A stretch of 64,000 nt of DNA from Pedobacter jeongneungensis. GTDB lineage: Bacteria > Bacteroidota > Bacteroidia > Sphingobacteriales > Sphingobacteriaceae. The stretch lies in assembly GCF_000633455.1 (NCBI RefSeq), contig NZ_AYMG01000009.1, positions 28,384-92,383 on the forward strand, read 5' to 3'. The notes beneath the pieces are model-generated. The model saw only the letters and a list, made by a program, of their open reading frames with translations, did not search any database and was not told the origin of the DNA. The translations under genes were made by a program, and so were the position numbers. Each line of letters starts with the position of its first letter. The stretch's first letter is position 1. Shown here in pieces: positions 14,477-24,434 of the stretch.

Positions 14477-16990
14477 TTAAAAAGCGTTAATCTTTACTGA
14501 ATCGAAGCTGGCCAATGCCTTGTATGCCCTTAATCCTATACTACCAGATTGATATTGGCTATCAGTTGCAGAAAGAACGGCTTTAGCCGATCCGTTTATA
14601 AAAATATCAAATTTATCGCCTCTTGCAACAATTTTCAGTGTGTACACTTTGTTCATTTCAACAGGGTATTTTACTGAGCTTAAAACAATCCATTTTTGAT
14701 CGCTCGCTTTACCTAACTGTACTGTTCCATCAAGTTGATTTAGACCTACGTAATACCCCTGGTAAGCATCAGGTCCGATTGCCGGATTGGAAACCCTGAA
14801 CATTAAACCAGCATCGCCTGCGGTATTGATCTTTACATCGGCCTGGTAGGTAAAATCTTTAAAATCTGTGCCATTGGCTACATATTTAGAACCATTGATA
14901 CCGTAACCGCCAGAGCCAGCATTTGAGGCCGAATTAACTTGTCCATCTTTCCAAAACCAGCCACCACCGTAAAAAACCCAATCGGCAGCCATTCCTTTAT
15001 CAAAATTTTCAATCAGGCTTTTACTTACTTTCTTAGGTTGACCAATTACCGGAAAACAGCTTAAGCGGATATTTTCTGATCCGTAAGGCACTAAAGTGAT
15101 TTCTTCGTCTTTTTCATTCGAGGAAACCGGACTAAAAGGCACATCAAAAGCAGCAACCTTGTTATATCCTAAACCCCAGGATGGTATTTTTCTACCCTGA
15201 ATTTTCAATTTCACAGGTGATGCTGCTGCGATAAAAGGATTTTCGGGCATGGTAGATTTTTCAACTTTAACGGTTTTGTTTAAATTTCCCTTAGCTAATA
15301 ACAGACCGTAATTCCATGGTGATGCGGGACGGATTTCATAATCTGCAAAACCTTCAACGGGATGTGTTTTTGTTATTTTATTTTCGGCTTTGATTTCTAA
15401 TGCATAAACAATCGGGCCATGCATTACACTTACTGAATTATTTACCTGTGTTTGAGTGCTTATCTGCATTGGGAAATTGAGCTCCAATTGATCCTGATTT
15501 TTCCATTCGCGGCTGATCGTAAACATTTCTCCTGCTTTTACACCGCTTAATAAGGTTCCATTTAATTTTATGGTAGGTTTAATGCTCCAGGTTGGAATTC
15601 TCAAGATTAACGGAAATGATGTTGACGCTGCAAGACCGATATTGAGTTTAATCTGTTCTTCAAATGGGTAATTGGTTTCTTCGGTAATCTTTATCTTTTT
15701 ACTTCCTGCTACCAGCGTCTCTATTTCCATTGGCCCATAAGTAATTACGGCAAGGCCATGATCTGGTGTGGCCACTACACTGCTTTTTACAAAGTAAGGC
15801 CAGCCCATATGCATATTATAGCGGCAGCAGCCATAACCTGAATATGGACTTGAAACGATGCCAGAGCCATAATCCTGATTAAAGCCATGATCGCCATGTA
15901 CACTTTGTACCTGATTGGGTAAGGTATAATATGAATGATTTTTAAAATCTCTGCTAAACTGAGCAGGTAAAGCATTAAAAGCAACTTTTTCGAGCTGATC
16001 GCCAATTTTAGCCTCATGGATTACTTTGGCAGCAGTTTCTAAACTCTGCATCCATTCTACTACGGTACAGGTTTCTACCCCTTCTATGCTGCTGGTACCG
16101 GCAAGAAACTCCGTACCTGAGCCCAAACCTTCTGGCTGACCATGATCGTGCATGATGTGTTGGATTCCTTTTAAAAGGGCATCGCGATTGACAGGCAGAT
16201 CGTTTAGTTGTGCATAAACAACAGGAAATTTTAATGCCTGAGCTACATTAACCATGTGTTTTGGCTGAAAATCATCCCCATAAAAGTAAAATTCGTTATT
16301 GGTATAAATATCTATCCAGGGGTAAGCTTGTTCTTTTAATTTTTCTACCAGCTTTAACAGGTCCTGATCGCCGGTTTTATTGTAAAGCCAGATGGCAATT
16401 TCCATATTATCGCCAGCTCTTGATTTGCCCCATTCTTTTAAAGGATCAGCATCTAAATTGGCCAGTTGGTACTTAAAATATTTAGAAAGGAAAGGAATTA
16501 CCCTTTTATCATTTGTAGCCTCATAATAACTTTGAAGGGCATACATCATAGGCATACGTGGCCACCAATCTTTCATTTTTGGCGGACCAAACAAGCCATT
16601 GGGCTGCTGGTTATTTAATGTCCAATCGATATATTTTTGTGCCTTAGCCTTAAGTGCAGGATCATCCAATGTATAAGCTAAAGCCACCAAACCTTTAACA
16701 TAGTAAGGCACCCGCTCCCATCCGTTACCATCTCCGCCAAGCCAATCGGTATTTTTACCCAGGTTATCTTTTTCAGGATATAGTTCTTCGGCCATTCCTG
16801 TTGCACCATCACGCTGTTGTTCCAGCTGCTTTAACAACCATCCTTTCGCTTTTATGCTACCGATAGGCAACTGCACATAAACCTGTTGTTTTAAAGGTGC
16901 TTTATTAAACTCGGTTAAATTTTGGGCTTGTAAATTTTGAATGGCTAAACTGGAAATCAGGAAACAAATGGTGGTTACTATTCTCTTCAT
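14477..16990 (-). CDS. GH127-family glycosidase (beta-L-arabinofuranosidase type) with C-terminal LamG-like domain
   Basis: An 837-residue secreted or periplasmic enzyme with signal peptide MKRIVTTICFLISSLAIQNLQAQ. Residues about 25-640 are a DUF1680/GH127 module. The Zn-thiolate catalytic set known from HypBA1 is visible: Glu306 and Cys308 in GVETCTVVEW, and Cys388-Cys389 in YGCCRYNMHMG. One of the CC pair is the family nucleophile. Residues about 670-837 form a concanavalin-like (DUF1080/LamG-type) domain (DFKDFTYQADVKI...GLMFRVSNP...YYVGLNQ). Family members remove beta-L-arabinofuranose from plant glycans. It lies next to a carbohydrate esterase on the same strand, 191 nt downstream of it. 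Confidence 0.88.
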   Translation of the reverse strand: MKRIVTTICFLISSLAIQNLQAQNLTEFNKAPLKQQVYVQLPIGSIKAKGWLLKQLEQQRDGATGMAEELYPEKDNLGKNTDWLGGDGNGWERVPYYVKGLVALAYTLDDPALKAKAQKYIDWTLNNQQPNGLFGPPKMKDWWPRMPMMYALQSYYEATNDKRVIPFLSKYFKYQLANLDADPLKEWGKSRAGDNMEIAIWLYNKTGDQDLLKLVEKLKEQAYPWIDIYTNNEFYFYGDDFQPKHMVNVAQALKFPVVYAQLNDLPVNRDALLKGIQHIMHDHGQPEGLGSGTEFLAGTSSIEGVETCTVVEWMQSLETAAKVIHEAKIGDQLEKVAFNALPAQFSRDFKNHSYYTLPNQVQSVHGDHGFNQDYGSGIVSSPYSGYGCCRYNMHMGWPYFVKSSVVATPDHGLAVITYGPMEIETLVAGSKKIKITEETNYPFEEQIKLNIGLAASTSFPLILRIPTWSIKPTIKLNGTLLSGVKAGEMFTISREWKNQDQLELNFPMQISTQTQVNNSVSVMHGPIVYALEIKAENKITKTHPVEGFADYEIRPASPWNYGLLLAKGNLNKTVKVEKSTMPENPFIAAASPVKLKIQGRKIPSWGLGYNKVAAFDVPFSPVSSNEKDEEITLVPYGSENIRLSCFPVIGQPKKVSKSLIENFDKGMAADWVFYGGGWFWKDGQVNSASNAGSGGYGINGSKYVANGTDFKDFTYQADVKINTAGDAGLMFRVSNPAIGPDAYQGYYVGLNQLDGTVQLGKASDQKWIVLSSVKYPVEMNKVYTLKIVARGDKFDIFINGSAKAVLSATDSQYQSGSIGLRAYKALASFDSVKINAF

Positions 16991-17124
16991 AAAAAGGATT
17001 ATTGGTTAGATAATTATTGTTATAAAACTAACAAATATGAGTGAATAATAAAACGATTTAGTAAAAATAGACAAAAGCAAATAAAAAGCTAATAATCAAA
17101 TACTTGAATACATAAAAACATAAA

Positions 17125-17160
17125 CCCAACAACTTAGATATGATAAATTGTTGGGCTTTT
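17125..17160 (-). terminator. Hairpin after the esterase gene
   Basis: Perfect arms CCCAACAA (17125-17132) and TTGTTGGG (17148-17155). On the minus strand it follows the stop at 17182 and leads into a T-rich run. The plus strand has the better U-tract, but no plus-strand gene precedes it. Confidence 0.55.
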
Positions 17161-17181
17161 TAAAAAAGGTCATTTTAAAAT

Positions 17182-19167
17182 TTATTTTTTGCCAGAAGTA
17201 ATACCTTGCCAGGTATCCGTTCTGAATGGCGAGGCCGGAAGGCCATCGTTAGCGATAAGATTTGCTACAGGATTATTTCCCCATGCATAGCGCACGGCAA
17301 CCGGATTGGCAACCTGATCGCTGCTTACTACAATCTGGTTCCCTTGTATCATTGCTTTGGCCCAGTGAAATTTCTTATCAGCTCCTGCAATGGCAAAACC
17401 TGTAAGTGTTGCACCATCTGCCGCTTTTAATCCATTTTCGGTATTGCCAAAAGTTAAACGGATCTGTTTTCCTTCAACTTTAGCCGATTGGTAAACCGGC
17501 CCTGAATAATTATTTTTCTGACCATAAGTTTTGGCTAAGGCAATTAAACCCAACCTTCGGCCAACTTCCTGTTTATTTTTAGGGTGGATATCTTTTGCAT
17601 CGCCAATATCAATAATGGTAGCCATGCCAGTATTTGGTAAAACCAGTGTTTTTTGCTGGGCCTCTCTCAGTTCTGCCCAGGCCGATTCAACCGGGGCATT
17701 ATCCACCTGCATATAATTAGCCAATTGAACAAAATAAAATGGAAAATCACCCTGCCCCCATTTCTGACGCCAATCTTTAATCATTACTGGAAATAATTCA
17801 CGGTATTGATAAGCCCTGTCGGCATTGCTTTCTCCCTGATACCAAATGGCTCCTTTGATTGAAAACTGAATAAAAGGATTAATCATGGCGTTATATAAAA
17901 CCGTTGGTCGGTTAGGGCCACTTTCATCAGCAGGTTTTGGCCCGATGTTATTAAAATTAAGTCCAATTTTATATCTCCAGTCTCCCGCAAGCGAAATTTT
18001 CTCACCCGCATTATTTGTCACACTTAAATCTTTGGCCTCGCCATAAATGCCACCGCCGCCGCCACTATCAAAAACACGTACGGTAATTATATTTTCGCCT
18101 GGTTTGAGTAAATCTGCAGGTATGGCATAGCTTCTACCTACATTATAGCCGACCGTTTCGCCAACTTTTACACCATTTACATAAGTAATATCGTTATCAT
18201 CTATGGTTCCGAGGTTAAGTTTTATACCGCTTGTTTTCCAATTTTCCGGAATATTCACTTTCCTGCTAAACCACACAATGCCATCGAAATTTTTAAGTGA
18301 AGCTTCTTCCCACAACGTTGGCAAAGTCATGCTTTTCCAGCCTGTAGTTTCTGCTGTGGCCCATTTAAGCTGTCCGGCCTGATAACCAGAATCTTTTTCT
18401 GTGGTCATTTTAACCCAGTTGGTTACTTTTTCGTCGTATGAAACCGTTGAAGAATTTTTAGCTGCTTGTTGGATTTTATCAACTGCCGCAGAAAAATCGG
18501 TCATTTTTTTAAGCGATTCGGCACTGGTCCAGGCTTCTGCAATGGTTCCGCCCCATGAGGTGTGGATTAGTCCTATTGGAATTTTTGTTTTCTCGTACAC
18601 TTCGCGGGCAAAGAAATAGGCTGTAGATGAAAATTCGGCAATATATTTCGGACTGCATTCCTGCCAGCCACCGTTGGTTACTTTAGCGTCGCTAAGTGGA
18701 GTATTACTTGTAATATGTTCTGCCTGTAATAAACGGATATTGGGAAATTTGGCATCTGCAATCTCTTTTTCGTAATTACTTATTTTCCCCCAGCCAGCCA
18801 GGGGCATTTCCATATTGGATTGGCCTGAGCAGATCCATACATCACCAATCAATACATTGTTAAGCACCAATAGTTCTCCATCCGAAATGGTGATGGTATA
18901 AGGTCCGCCATAAGCTGGTGTTCCAACTTTGATTTTCCAATTGCCATTGGCATCTGCAATAGCGCCATAATTGATTTTATTCCACGAAACCGTAATTTTA
19001 ACGGCTTTTCCGGCGGTGGCTTCGCCCCAAATAGCAGCATTTGTTTTTTGCTGCAGCACCATATTATTGCTAAAAACCGATGGCAACAAAATTTTCGCAT
19101 GTAAAAACTGGAAACTAAAGAGTAGTAACGCAATTAGAAATAAAGATTTTATCCTCGGGATGCTCAT
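17182..19167 (-). CDS. Sialate O-acetylesterase-type SGNH hydrolase
   Basis: A 661-residue secreted enzyme with signal peptide MSIPRIKSLFLIALLLFSFQFLHA. The N-terminal beta domain is followed by an SGNH block I with the nucleophile Ser (GDVWICSGQSNMEMPL). A galactose-binding-like beta-sandwich is inserted at about 260-400 (WFSRKVNIPENW...NDITYVNGVKVGETVGYN). The SGNH fold then resumes (IWYQGESNADRAYQYRELFPVMIKDWRQKWGQGDFPFYFVQLANY), and a catalytic His is expected in DAKDIHPKNKQEVG. Family enzymes deacetylate sialic acid or hemicellulose/pectin side chains. Beside GH127, a plant-glycan role is more likely than a sialic acid role. Confidence 0.88.
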   Translation of the reverse strand: MSIPRIKSLFLIALLLFSFQFLHAKILLPSVFSNNMVLQQKTNAAIWGEATAGKAVKITVSWNKINYGAIADANGNWKIKVGTPAYGGPYTITISDGELLVLNNVLIGDVWICSGQSNMEMPLAGWGKISNYEKEIADAKFPNIRLLQAEHITSNTPLSDAKVTNGGWQECSPKYIAEFSSTAYFFAREVYEKTKIPIGLIHTSWGGTIAEAWTSAESLKKMTDFSAAVDKIQQAAKNSSTVSYDEKVTNWVKMTTEKDSGYQAGQLKWATAETTGWKSMTLPTLWEEASLKNFDGIVWFSRKVNIPENWKTSGIKLNLGTIDDNDITYVNGVKVGETVGYNVGRSYAIPADLLKPGENIITVRVFDSGGGGGIYGEAKDLSVTNNAGEKISLAGDWRYKIGLNFNNIGPKPADESGPNRPTVLYNAMINPFIQFSIKGAIWYQGESNADRAYQYRELFPVMIKDWRQKWGQGDFPFYFVQLANYMQVDNAPVESAWAELREAQQKTLVLPNTGMATIIDIGDAKDIHPKNKQEVGRRLGLIALAKTYGQKNNYSGPVYQSAKVEGKQIRLTFGNTENGLKAADGATLTGFAIAGADKKFHWAKAMIQGNQIVVSSDQVANPVAVRYAWGNNPVANLIANDGLPASPFRTDTWQGITSGKK

Positions 19168-19383
19168 ATTTGACCTATTTTTGAATGATTAGAAAGCGAA
19201 TTTACACTTTCTACCGGTCAACATCAATACATTCATCAGCACTTCACATTTTTGTGTTAAAAATGAGGCAAAATTCGTTCAATTGTTTGGGTAAGAATAT
19301 CATTTTGCTTATTTTGCAGGTCTAAAAGAACAACTCTGGGTTCAAGATCGAATTTGCCGGACGTTCCTCAAATTACTGAATTA

Positions 19384-19698
19384 ATGGTTAAGATTTTTAT
19401 AGGCGGCCTTCCTGACAACATCCAAGAGATGGATTTGGCAATACTGGTTAGTCTTCACGGCAGGGTAGAAACAATTAAAATTGTGCGCGACAGGGCTACG
19501 GGCAAATGTAAGGGTTATGCTTTTTTGGAAATATACAGTCTTCCTGATGCCAAAAACATTGTATCCACTTTAAATGATGAAACTTTTAAAGGAAATGTAA
19601 TAACGGTTAAAATATCGGAAGAGGACAGTACAGCCAAAGCAGCTAAACCAAAAACCAACCAGCCTTTTAAAAGCAAAAGACCAAGGTTACAGCGGTAA
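19384..19698 (+). CDS. RRM-domain RNA-binding protein
   Basis: 104 residues with a single RNA recognition motif: RNP2 IFIGGL near the start and RNP1 KCKGYAFLEI about 40 residues later. A Lys/Arg-rich tail follows (KPKTNQPFKSKRPRLQR). The ATG at 19384 puts the RRM at the N-terminus as usual, so the TTG at 19354 was not used. Such short RRM proteins are common and abundant in Bacteroidota, which lack an obvious Hfq in many genera. A role as a general RNA-binding protein is inference. Confidence 0.88.
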   Translation: MVKIFIGGLPDNIQEMDLAILVSLHGRVETIKIVRDRATGKCKGYAFLEIYSLPDAKNIVSTLNDETFKGNVITVKISEEDSTAKAAKPKTNQPFKSKRPRLQR

Positions 19699-19883
19699 TT
19701 TTTCTTTAAAGCTCTCTATTACATCCTTATCCTTTAATTTTTTTGTTTTTATAGCGGCAAATATTGATCAATATTTGCTTTCTGTTAATTAGTTTTTGAC
19801 GATAAACTTTTTTATCCGGTTCTAAACCTATATTTTGCCGGCATTGTTCCGATGCTCATGTAAAACAATCGACATAAACAGAT

Positions 19884-21137
19884 ATGGAAAATTATGCCAT
19901 TGTAATATTTATTTTAGCGGTAATGATCGGTTTATCATCAATTGCCGATCACATTAAAATCCCCTATCCTATTTTATTGATTATTGCTGGTATAGCAGTT
20001 GGTTTTATACCTTCTTTACCGCCTATTGATATTAATCCGGAGATTATTTTCCTGATTTTCTTACCGCCGTTACTTTACGATGCTGCTTTTAACATCTCGT
20101 TTAAAGAGTTTAAAACCAATATTAATACCATACTTACTTTGGCTATATCGCTGGTGTTTATAACCGCGGTTGGCATTGCTGTGGTGGCACATTATATGAT
20201 TCCGGGGATGAGCTGGCCGATATCATTCGTATTGGGTGCCATACTTTCTGCAACGGATGCAGTTGCTGCCATGAGCATTACGAAAGGATTGGGCTTATCA
20301 CATAAAACGAATACCATTTTAGAGGGCGAAAGTTTGGTTAATGATGCTTCGGCGCTGGTAGCCTACCGTTTTGCTGTGGCGGCAGTAACGGGAACTGCTT
20401 TTGTATTTTGGAAAGCATCTTTAGAATTTGCTGTTTTAATGGCGGGAGGTTTTTTGATTGGTATGGTCATGTCGAGAATCCTGGCTTTCATCCTTAAAAG
20501 AATACACGATAACAGGTTAGCTACCATCAGTTTTATGTTACTGATGCCTTTTGTTACTTATTTAATTGCAGAAGAGGTACATGTTTCGGGCGTAATTGCA
20601 GTGGTAATGCTGGGTTTGGGTATTTCGAGATTCAGCAATAAGGTTTTCCCGGAACAGCTTAAAAACCAATCGAAAAATATCTGGGACATTATTATTTTTT
20701 TATTGAACGGATTGATTTTCATTTTAATCGGACTGCAGTTTCCGTATGTTTATAGAAACATCAATAGTGCAGATATTTTACCATATATTGGTTATTCTTT
20801 GGTGATTACCATTGTCGCTTTGTTACTCAGGATGGCACGTGTTTTTCTACAGCGGTTCAACCTTCAGAAAGCTTTTCAAAAAGGAAAACATAAGATTACA
20901 GAAGAGGCGTTATTGGATTTTAAAAACAGTTTGATCATCAGCTGGTCGGGTATGAGGGGTATTGTTTCTTTGGCTATTGCCATCGGATTACCGGCTACTT
21001 TATCTGATGGAAGTGCTTTCCCGCAGCGTAATGCCATTATTTTTATTTCTGTTGTGGTTGTACTTTTTACGCTTATCGGGCAGGGACTTACGCTCCCCTG
21101 GCTGGTGAAGAAACTGGCTACGGAGGATGAAGGATAA
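19884..21137 (+). CDS. CPA1-type Na+/H+ antiporter
   Basis: 417 residues with about 12 transmembrane segments. The antiporter core is visible: LPPLLYDAAFNISFKEF, ILSATDAVAAMSITKGLGLSHKTNTILEGESLVNDASALVAYRFA (the ATDAVA and ESLVNDASA motifs with the ion-binding Asp residues), HVSGVIAVVMLGLGIS and SWSGMRGIVSLAIAIGLP. It exchanges cytoplasmic Na+ for H+ at the inner membrane. It lacks the long cytoplasmic tail of some CPA1 members. It is transcribed alone, between repeats downstream and the RRM gene upstream. Confidence 0.92.
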   Translation: MENYAIVIFILAVMIGLSSIADHIKIPYPILLIIAGIAVGFIPSLPPIDINPEIIFLIFLPPLLYDAAFNISFKEFKTNINTILTLAISLVFITAVGIAVVAHYMIPGMSWPISFVLGAILSATDAVAAMSITKGLGLSHKTNTILEGESLVNDASALVAYRFAVAAVTGTAFVFWKASLEFAVLMAGGFLIGMVMSRILAFILKRIHDNRLATISFMLLMPFVTYLIAEEVHVSGVIAVVMLGLGISRFSNKVFPEQLKNQSKNIWDIIIFLLNGLIFILIGLQFPYVYRNINSADILPYIGYSLVITIVALLLRMARVFLQRFNLQKAFQKGKHKITEEALLDFKNSLIISWSGMRGIVSLAIAIGLPATLSDGSAFPQRNAIIFISVVVVLFTLIGQGLTLPWLVKKLATEDEG

Positions 21138-21200
21138 TTTGGTGTTTTTCAACCACCGAGTTCACGGAGAAAAAATCACAGAATTCACATAGATAAATAA

Positions 21201-21245
21201 ACTTTGACAATCTTATAGGCACTGTGCATAAAAGATTGTCAAAGT
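21201..21245. repeat. 45-nt hairpin repeat, copy A
   Basis: Perfect 14-nt arms ACTTTGACAATCTT / AAGATTGTCAAAGT around a 17-nt loop. Confidence 0.85.
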
Positions 21246-21282
21246 AAACGATAAATCGTGATATGTCATAAGCTCAATAGCC

Positions 21283-21314
21283 CCCTCGACTCCGCTCAGG
21301 GTGACATACCGAGG
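21283..21314 (+). repeat. TCGACTxCGCTCAGGxTGAC dispersed repeat, copy 2
   Basis: CCCTCGACTCCGCTCAGGGTGAC followed by ATACCGAGG. The same block order (…GACAAACCGAGG) is seen in the copy at 6371. Confidence 0.75.
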
Positions 21315-21392
21315 TGATAAATCTGAAGGAATATCCCAGAGATCTGCATTTTCCATGATTTACCACCGAGTTCACAGAGAATATAGAGATAA

Positions 21393-21437
21393 ACTTTGAC
21401 AATCTTACAGGTACTGACCCCAAAAGATTGTCAAAGT
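21393..21437. repeat. 45-nt hairpin repeat, copy B
   Basis: Perfect arms ACTTTGACAATCTT / AAGATTGTCAAAGT; the loop differs from copy A. Confidence 0.85.
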
Positions 21438-21488
21438 AATTAATTGGACTTATTGCTTAATCATTAAGGAATTAAGGCAGTTAAGAAA

Positions 21489-21533
21489 ACTTTGACAATC
21501 TTACAGGTATTGCGCCAAATAGATTGTCAAAGT
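21489..21533. repeat. 45-nt hairpin repeat, copy C
   Basis: Same arms with one change in the right arm (TAGATTGTCAAAGT). The 51 nt between copies B and C recur, reversed and diverged, on either side of copy D. Confidence 0.8.
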
Positions 21534-21556
21534 AAATGGTGATTGATCTGAATGGT

Positions 21557-23233
21557 TTACCAATAAACGCTGTAAAGCGCAACCAATAAGCCTATGATGA
21601 TTAAAGCGCCAACTGCAAAACTGGTTGATGTTTTAAACATTTTAGCATCAATGGCCAGGCCTTTAGCTTCGGCCTTAGCTTTGTTACTTGCTAAACTAAT
21701 GATTACCATACCAAGGATACAGAATATAAACACGAAGCCCATTCTATCTAAAAATGGAATTTCGTAAACACCAACAGCATTTTTTACAGAGAAGCCACTT
21801 CCTGATAACCACGAAAGATCGGTAAGGTTAGGTAAGAATTTAAGCAAGATTGAAAGGGCAAAACCACCAATGGTCGCAAATAATGCGGCACCAGAAGTTG
21901 TTCTTTTCCAGAAGAATCCCAAGATAAACATGGCAAAAATACCTGGAGATACAAAACCTGTATACTCCTGAATGTATTGGAAACCTCCTTTTTTATCGAT
22001 ACCCAGGTATGGGGCAATTACTACGCCCAGGATCATGGCCACAACAATCGAAATTTTACCTGTTGTTACGAGATTTTTCTCTGATGCTTCAACATTTAAT
22101 ACCTTCTTATAAATATCCAAAGTAAAAATGGTAGCAATACTGTTCGCTTTACCAGCTAATGAGGCTACAACAGCAGCAGTTAATGCAGCAAAAGAAAGTC
22201 CTTTTAAACCTGCAGGCAGCAAGTTTAACAATACCGGATAAGCGCGGTCAGGATTTACCGAACCACCCTGAATCATTTCTGACTGGAAAGCACCATCTTT
22301 ATATAATACATAAGCTGCAATGCCCGGTAAAACCACTATGATCGGCATTAATAATTTTAAGAATGCAGCAAAAAGAATCCCGCCACGGGCAGTTTCTAAA
22401 TTTGCACCCAAAGCACGCTGGGTGATATATTGATTACAACCCCAATAGTTTAAATTCACAATCCACATACCACCTACCAACACACTTAAACCCGGTAAAT
22501 CAATATAATTTTCATTATCTGGTTTCAAAATCATGTGGAAATGCTCTGAAGCTTTTGAAGTCATTAAGCTATAACCCTCAAAAATTCCTGAAGTACCATA
22601 ATGGGTAGATACCAGGTTTAACGCCAGATAAGTAGTTGCTAATCCACCCAAAATCAGGAAAAATACCTGGATAACATCGGTATAACCGATTACCTTCATC
22701 CCGCCAAGTGTAATGATGATGGCGAAAACGGCAATGGCATACATACAAAAACGCAAATCAAAGCCTGAAATACTGCTTACAGCCAAGGCACCCAGATAAA
22801 GGATCGATGTTAAGTTTACCACCACATACAGCAATAACCAGAATACCGCCATAATCATAGCTACTGTACCGTTATAACGCTGGTGTAAGAATTGCGGCAT
22901 TGTTGCAATTTTGTTCTTTAAATAAACCGGGATAAAGAAAACGGCTACAACGACTAAGGTTAAAGCGCCCATCCATTCGTAAGTTGCAATGGCCAAGCCC
23001 ATTTTAAAGCCCGATCCACTCATGCCAATAAACTGCTCGGCAGAAATATTCGATGCGATTAATGACGCACCAATGGCCCACCAGGTTAAAGAGCCTTCGG
23101 CAAGAAAATAATCTTTGGAACCGGTAGATTCTGATTTTTTCTTATTGTAAATGTAGAGCCCGTAAGCGGCTACAATAACGAAGTAGATTGCAAATACAAT
23201 GTAATCCTTCGTGTCTAATAAATTGTTCTTCAT
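21557..23233 (-). CDS. Sodium/sugar symporter (SSS family)
   Basis: 558 residues and about 14 transmembrane segments of the solute:sodium symporter family. The start KDYIVFAIYFVIVAAYGLYIY and the motifs GSKDYFLAEGSLTWWAIGASLIASNISAEQFIGMSGSGF and NLNYWGCNQYITQRALGA resemble vSGLT-type galactose/glucose transporters. The gene lies 38 nt downstream of galK on the same strand, so it is read as the galactose importer of a galT-galK-symporter operon. The family is certain; the sugar is inferred from context. Confidence 0.92.
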   Translation of the reverse strand: MKNNLLDTKDYIVFAIYFVIVAAYGLYIYNKKKSESTGSKDYFLAEGSLTWWAIGASLIASNISAEQFIGMSGSGFKMGLAIATYEWMGALTLVVVAVFFIPVYLKNKIATMPQFLHQRYNGTVAMIMAVFWLLLYVVVNLTSILYLGALAVSSISGFDLRFCMYAIAVFAIIITLGGMKVIGYTDVIQVFFLILGGLATTYLALNLVSTHYGTSGIFEGYSLMTSKASEHFHMILKPDNENYIDLPGLSVLVGGMWIVNLNYWGCNQYITQRALGANLETARGGILFAAFLKLLMPIIVVLPGIAAYVLYKDGAFQSEMIQGGSVNPDRAYPVLLNLLPAGLKGLSFAALTAAVVASLAGKANSIATIFTLDIYKKVLNVEASEKNLVTTGKISIVVAMILGVVIAPYLGIDKKGGFQYIQEYTGFVSPGIFAMFILGFFWKRTTSGAALFATIGGFALSILLKFLPNLTDLSWLSGSGFSVKNAVGVYEIPFLDRMGFVFIFCILGMVIISLASNKAKAEAKGLAIDAKMFKTSTSFAVGALIIIGLLVALYSVYW

Positions 23234-23271
23234 TGATTTATTTTGGTTAGTGTACCTGAGGTAATTTTATT

Positions 23272-24423
23272 TTAATTGTATAAACTGGTACCGTTATCGG
23301 TTTGTACAGTGTAGGCATCCAGCTTAAGTCCAAACTCCAGTAAATATTTTGATGCAAGTTCTTCGATGAGATCTGCAATTTTCTCTTCTTTAACAATATT
23401 AATGGTACAGCCACCAAAACCACCGCCCATCATCCTGGCGCCTAATACTTCATCAAGTGGTTTAACAGCATCAACCAAAAAGTCGAGTTCTTTACAACTT
23501 ACCTCATACTCTTTGCTCAAACCTTCATGCGTTTCTATCATCAGTTTGCCCAGGCCTTGCAGGTTTCCGTTTTCCAATTGCTCTGCTGCGCTTAACAAAC
23601 GGGCAATCTCTTCTACTACAAAACGGCACTTGTTGTATACATCTATGTCCATGGGTTTAACATAAGCCTCAAGCATGTTTAAATCAACATCACGGAGTGT
23701 ATTTACATTTGCATAATGTTCTTTAACCCAGGCAACACCCTGTTCGCACTGCGCTCTTCTTTTGTTATATGCCGAATCGGCTAACGCATGTTTTACATTG
23801 GTGTTTAGCAGCAGCAGTTTATATCCGTCCAATTTTAGCGGGATATAACTGTATTCCATTGATCTGCAATCGAGCATAATCGCATGATCTTTTTTACCAA
23901 ACACAGAAGCGAACTGATCCATAATACCGCAATTAACACCTGCAAAAGTCTGTTCTGCTTTTTGTGCGATTAAAGCAATATCCATTTTCGGAACGGAAAG
24001 CGAAAAAAGCTGATCGAGTGCAAAACCTGTGGCACACTCAACTGCAGCCGAAGATGATAAACCTGCACCCAATGGCACATCGCCATCAATATAAAAATTA
24101 AAACCACCTAGTTTATAACCTCTTTCCTTTAACTGATCGGCCACTCCTAAAATGTAGTTGGCCCAGCTATTTTCTGATTTTTTTAAATCTTTAACCGATG
24201 AGATATCAAATTGCTGATAGCTTTCTGAAAACAGGTGTATATCATCGTCTTCTCTTTTAGATATAGCGACATAAATGGCCTTATCAATTGCAGCAGGCAT
24301 TACAAAACCACCATTATAATCGGTATGCTCTCCAATGATGTTAATCCTTCCGGGAGAACGCACTAAAATCGGTTCAGCATTGAAAAGCTTTTTAAATGTA
24401 TTTTTTAAATGTTGTGCATTCAT
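23272..24423 (-). CDS. galK: Galactokinase
   Basis: A 383-residue GHMP kinase that phosphorylates galactose at C1 (Leloir pathway). The galactokinase signature GRINIIGEHTDYNGGFVMPAAID, the ATP-binding loop VPLGAGLSSSAAVECA and the C-terminal motif LGARMMGGGFGGCTINIV are complete. The start was set at the ATG 24421-24423 (MNAQHLKN), because the longer reading would begin at TTG. It is separated by only 11 nt from galT upstream. Confidence 0.96.
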   Translation of the reverse strand: MNAQHLKNTFKKLFNAEPILVRSPGRINIIGEHTDYNGGFVMPAAIDKAIYVAISKREDDDIHLFSESYQQFDISSVKDLKKSENSWANYILGVADQLKERGYKLGGFNFYIDGDVPLGAGLSSSAAVECATGFALDQLFSLSVPKMDIALIAQKAEQTFAGVNCGIMDQFASVFGKKDHAIMLDCRSMEYSYIPLKLDGYKLLLLNTNVKHALADSAYNKRRAQCEQGVAWVKEHYANVNTLRDVDLNMLEAYVKPMDIDVYNKCRFVVEEIARLLSAAEQLENGNLQGLGKLMIETHEGLSKEYEVSCKELDFLVDAVKPLDEVLGARMMGGGFGGCTINIVKEEKIADLIEELASKYLLEFGLKLDAYTVQTDNGTSLYN

Positions 24424-24434
24424 TATCAATATTT

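Larger units (their letters stand above)
21138..21556. other. Repeat-filled intergenic region
   Basis: 419 nt without a gene. It holds two CCACCGAGTTCACxGAGA segments (about 21153 and 21363), three 45-nt hairpin repeats, and one TCGACTCCGCTCAGGGTGAC element. Confidence 0.75.

Noticed and set aside
15787..16017. Antisense or alternate-frame ORF inside the GH127 gene
   Set aside because: It is a shadow of the well-supported GH127 frame, which carries the catalytic Cys and Glu residues.
17125..17160. Plus-strand terminator of an unannotated gene
   Set aside because: It has a better U-tract on the plus strand, but no plus-strand ORF precedes it; genes on both sides are on the minus strand.
21201..21533. 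Regularly placed repeats considered as a CRISPR array
   Set aside because: The repeats are near-perfect palindromes, the gaps are unequal (147 and 51 nt), no cas genes are near, and other copies stand alone elsewhere.
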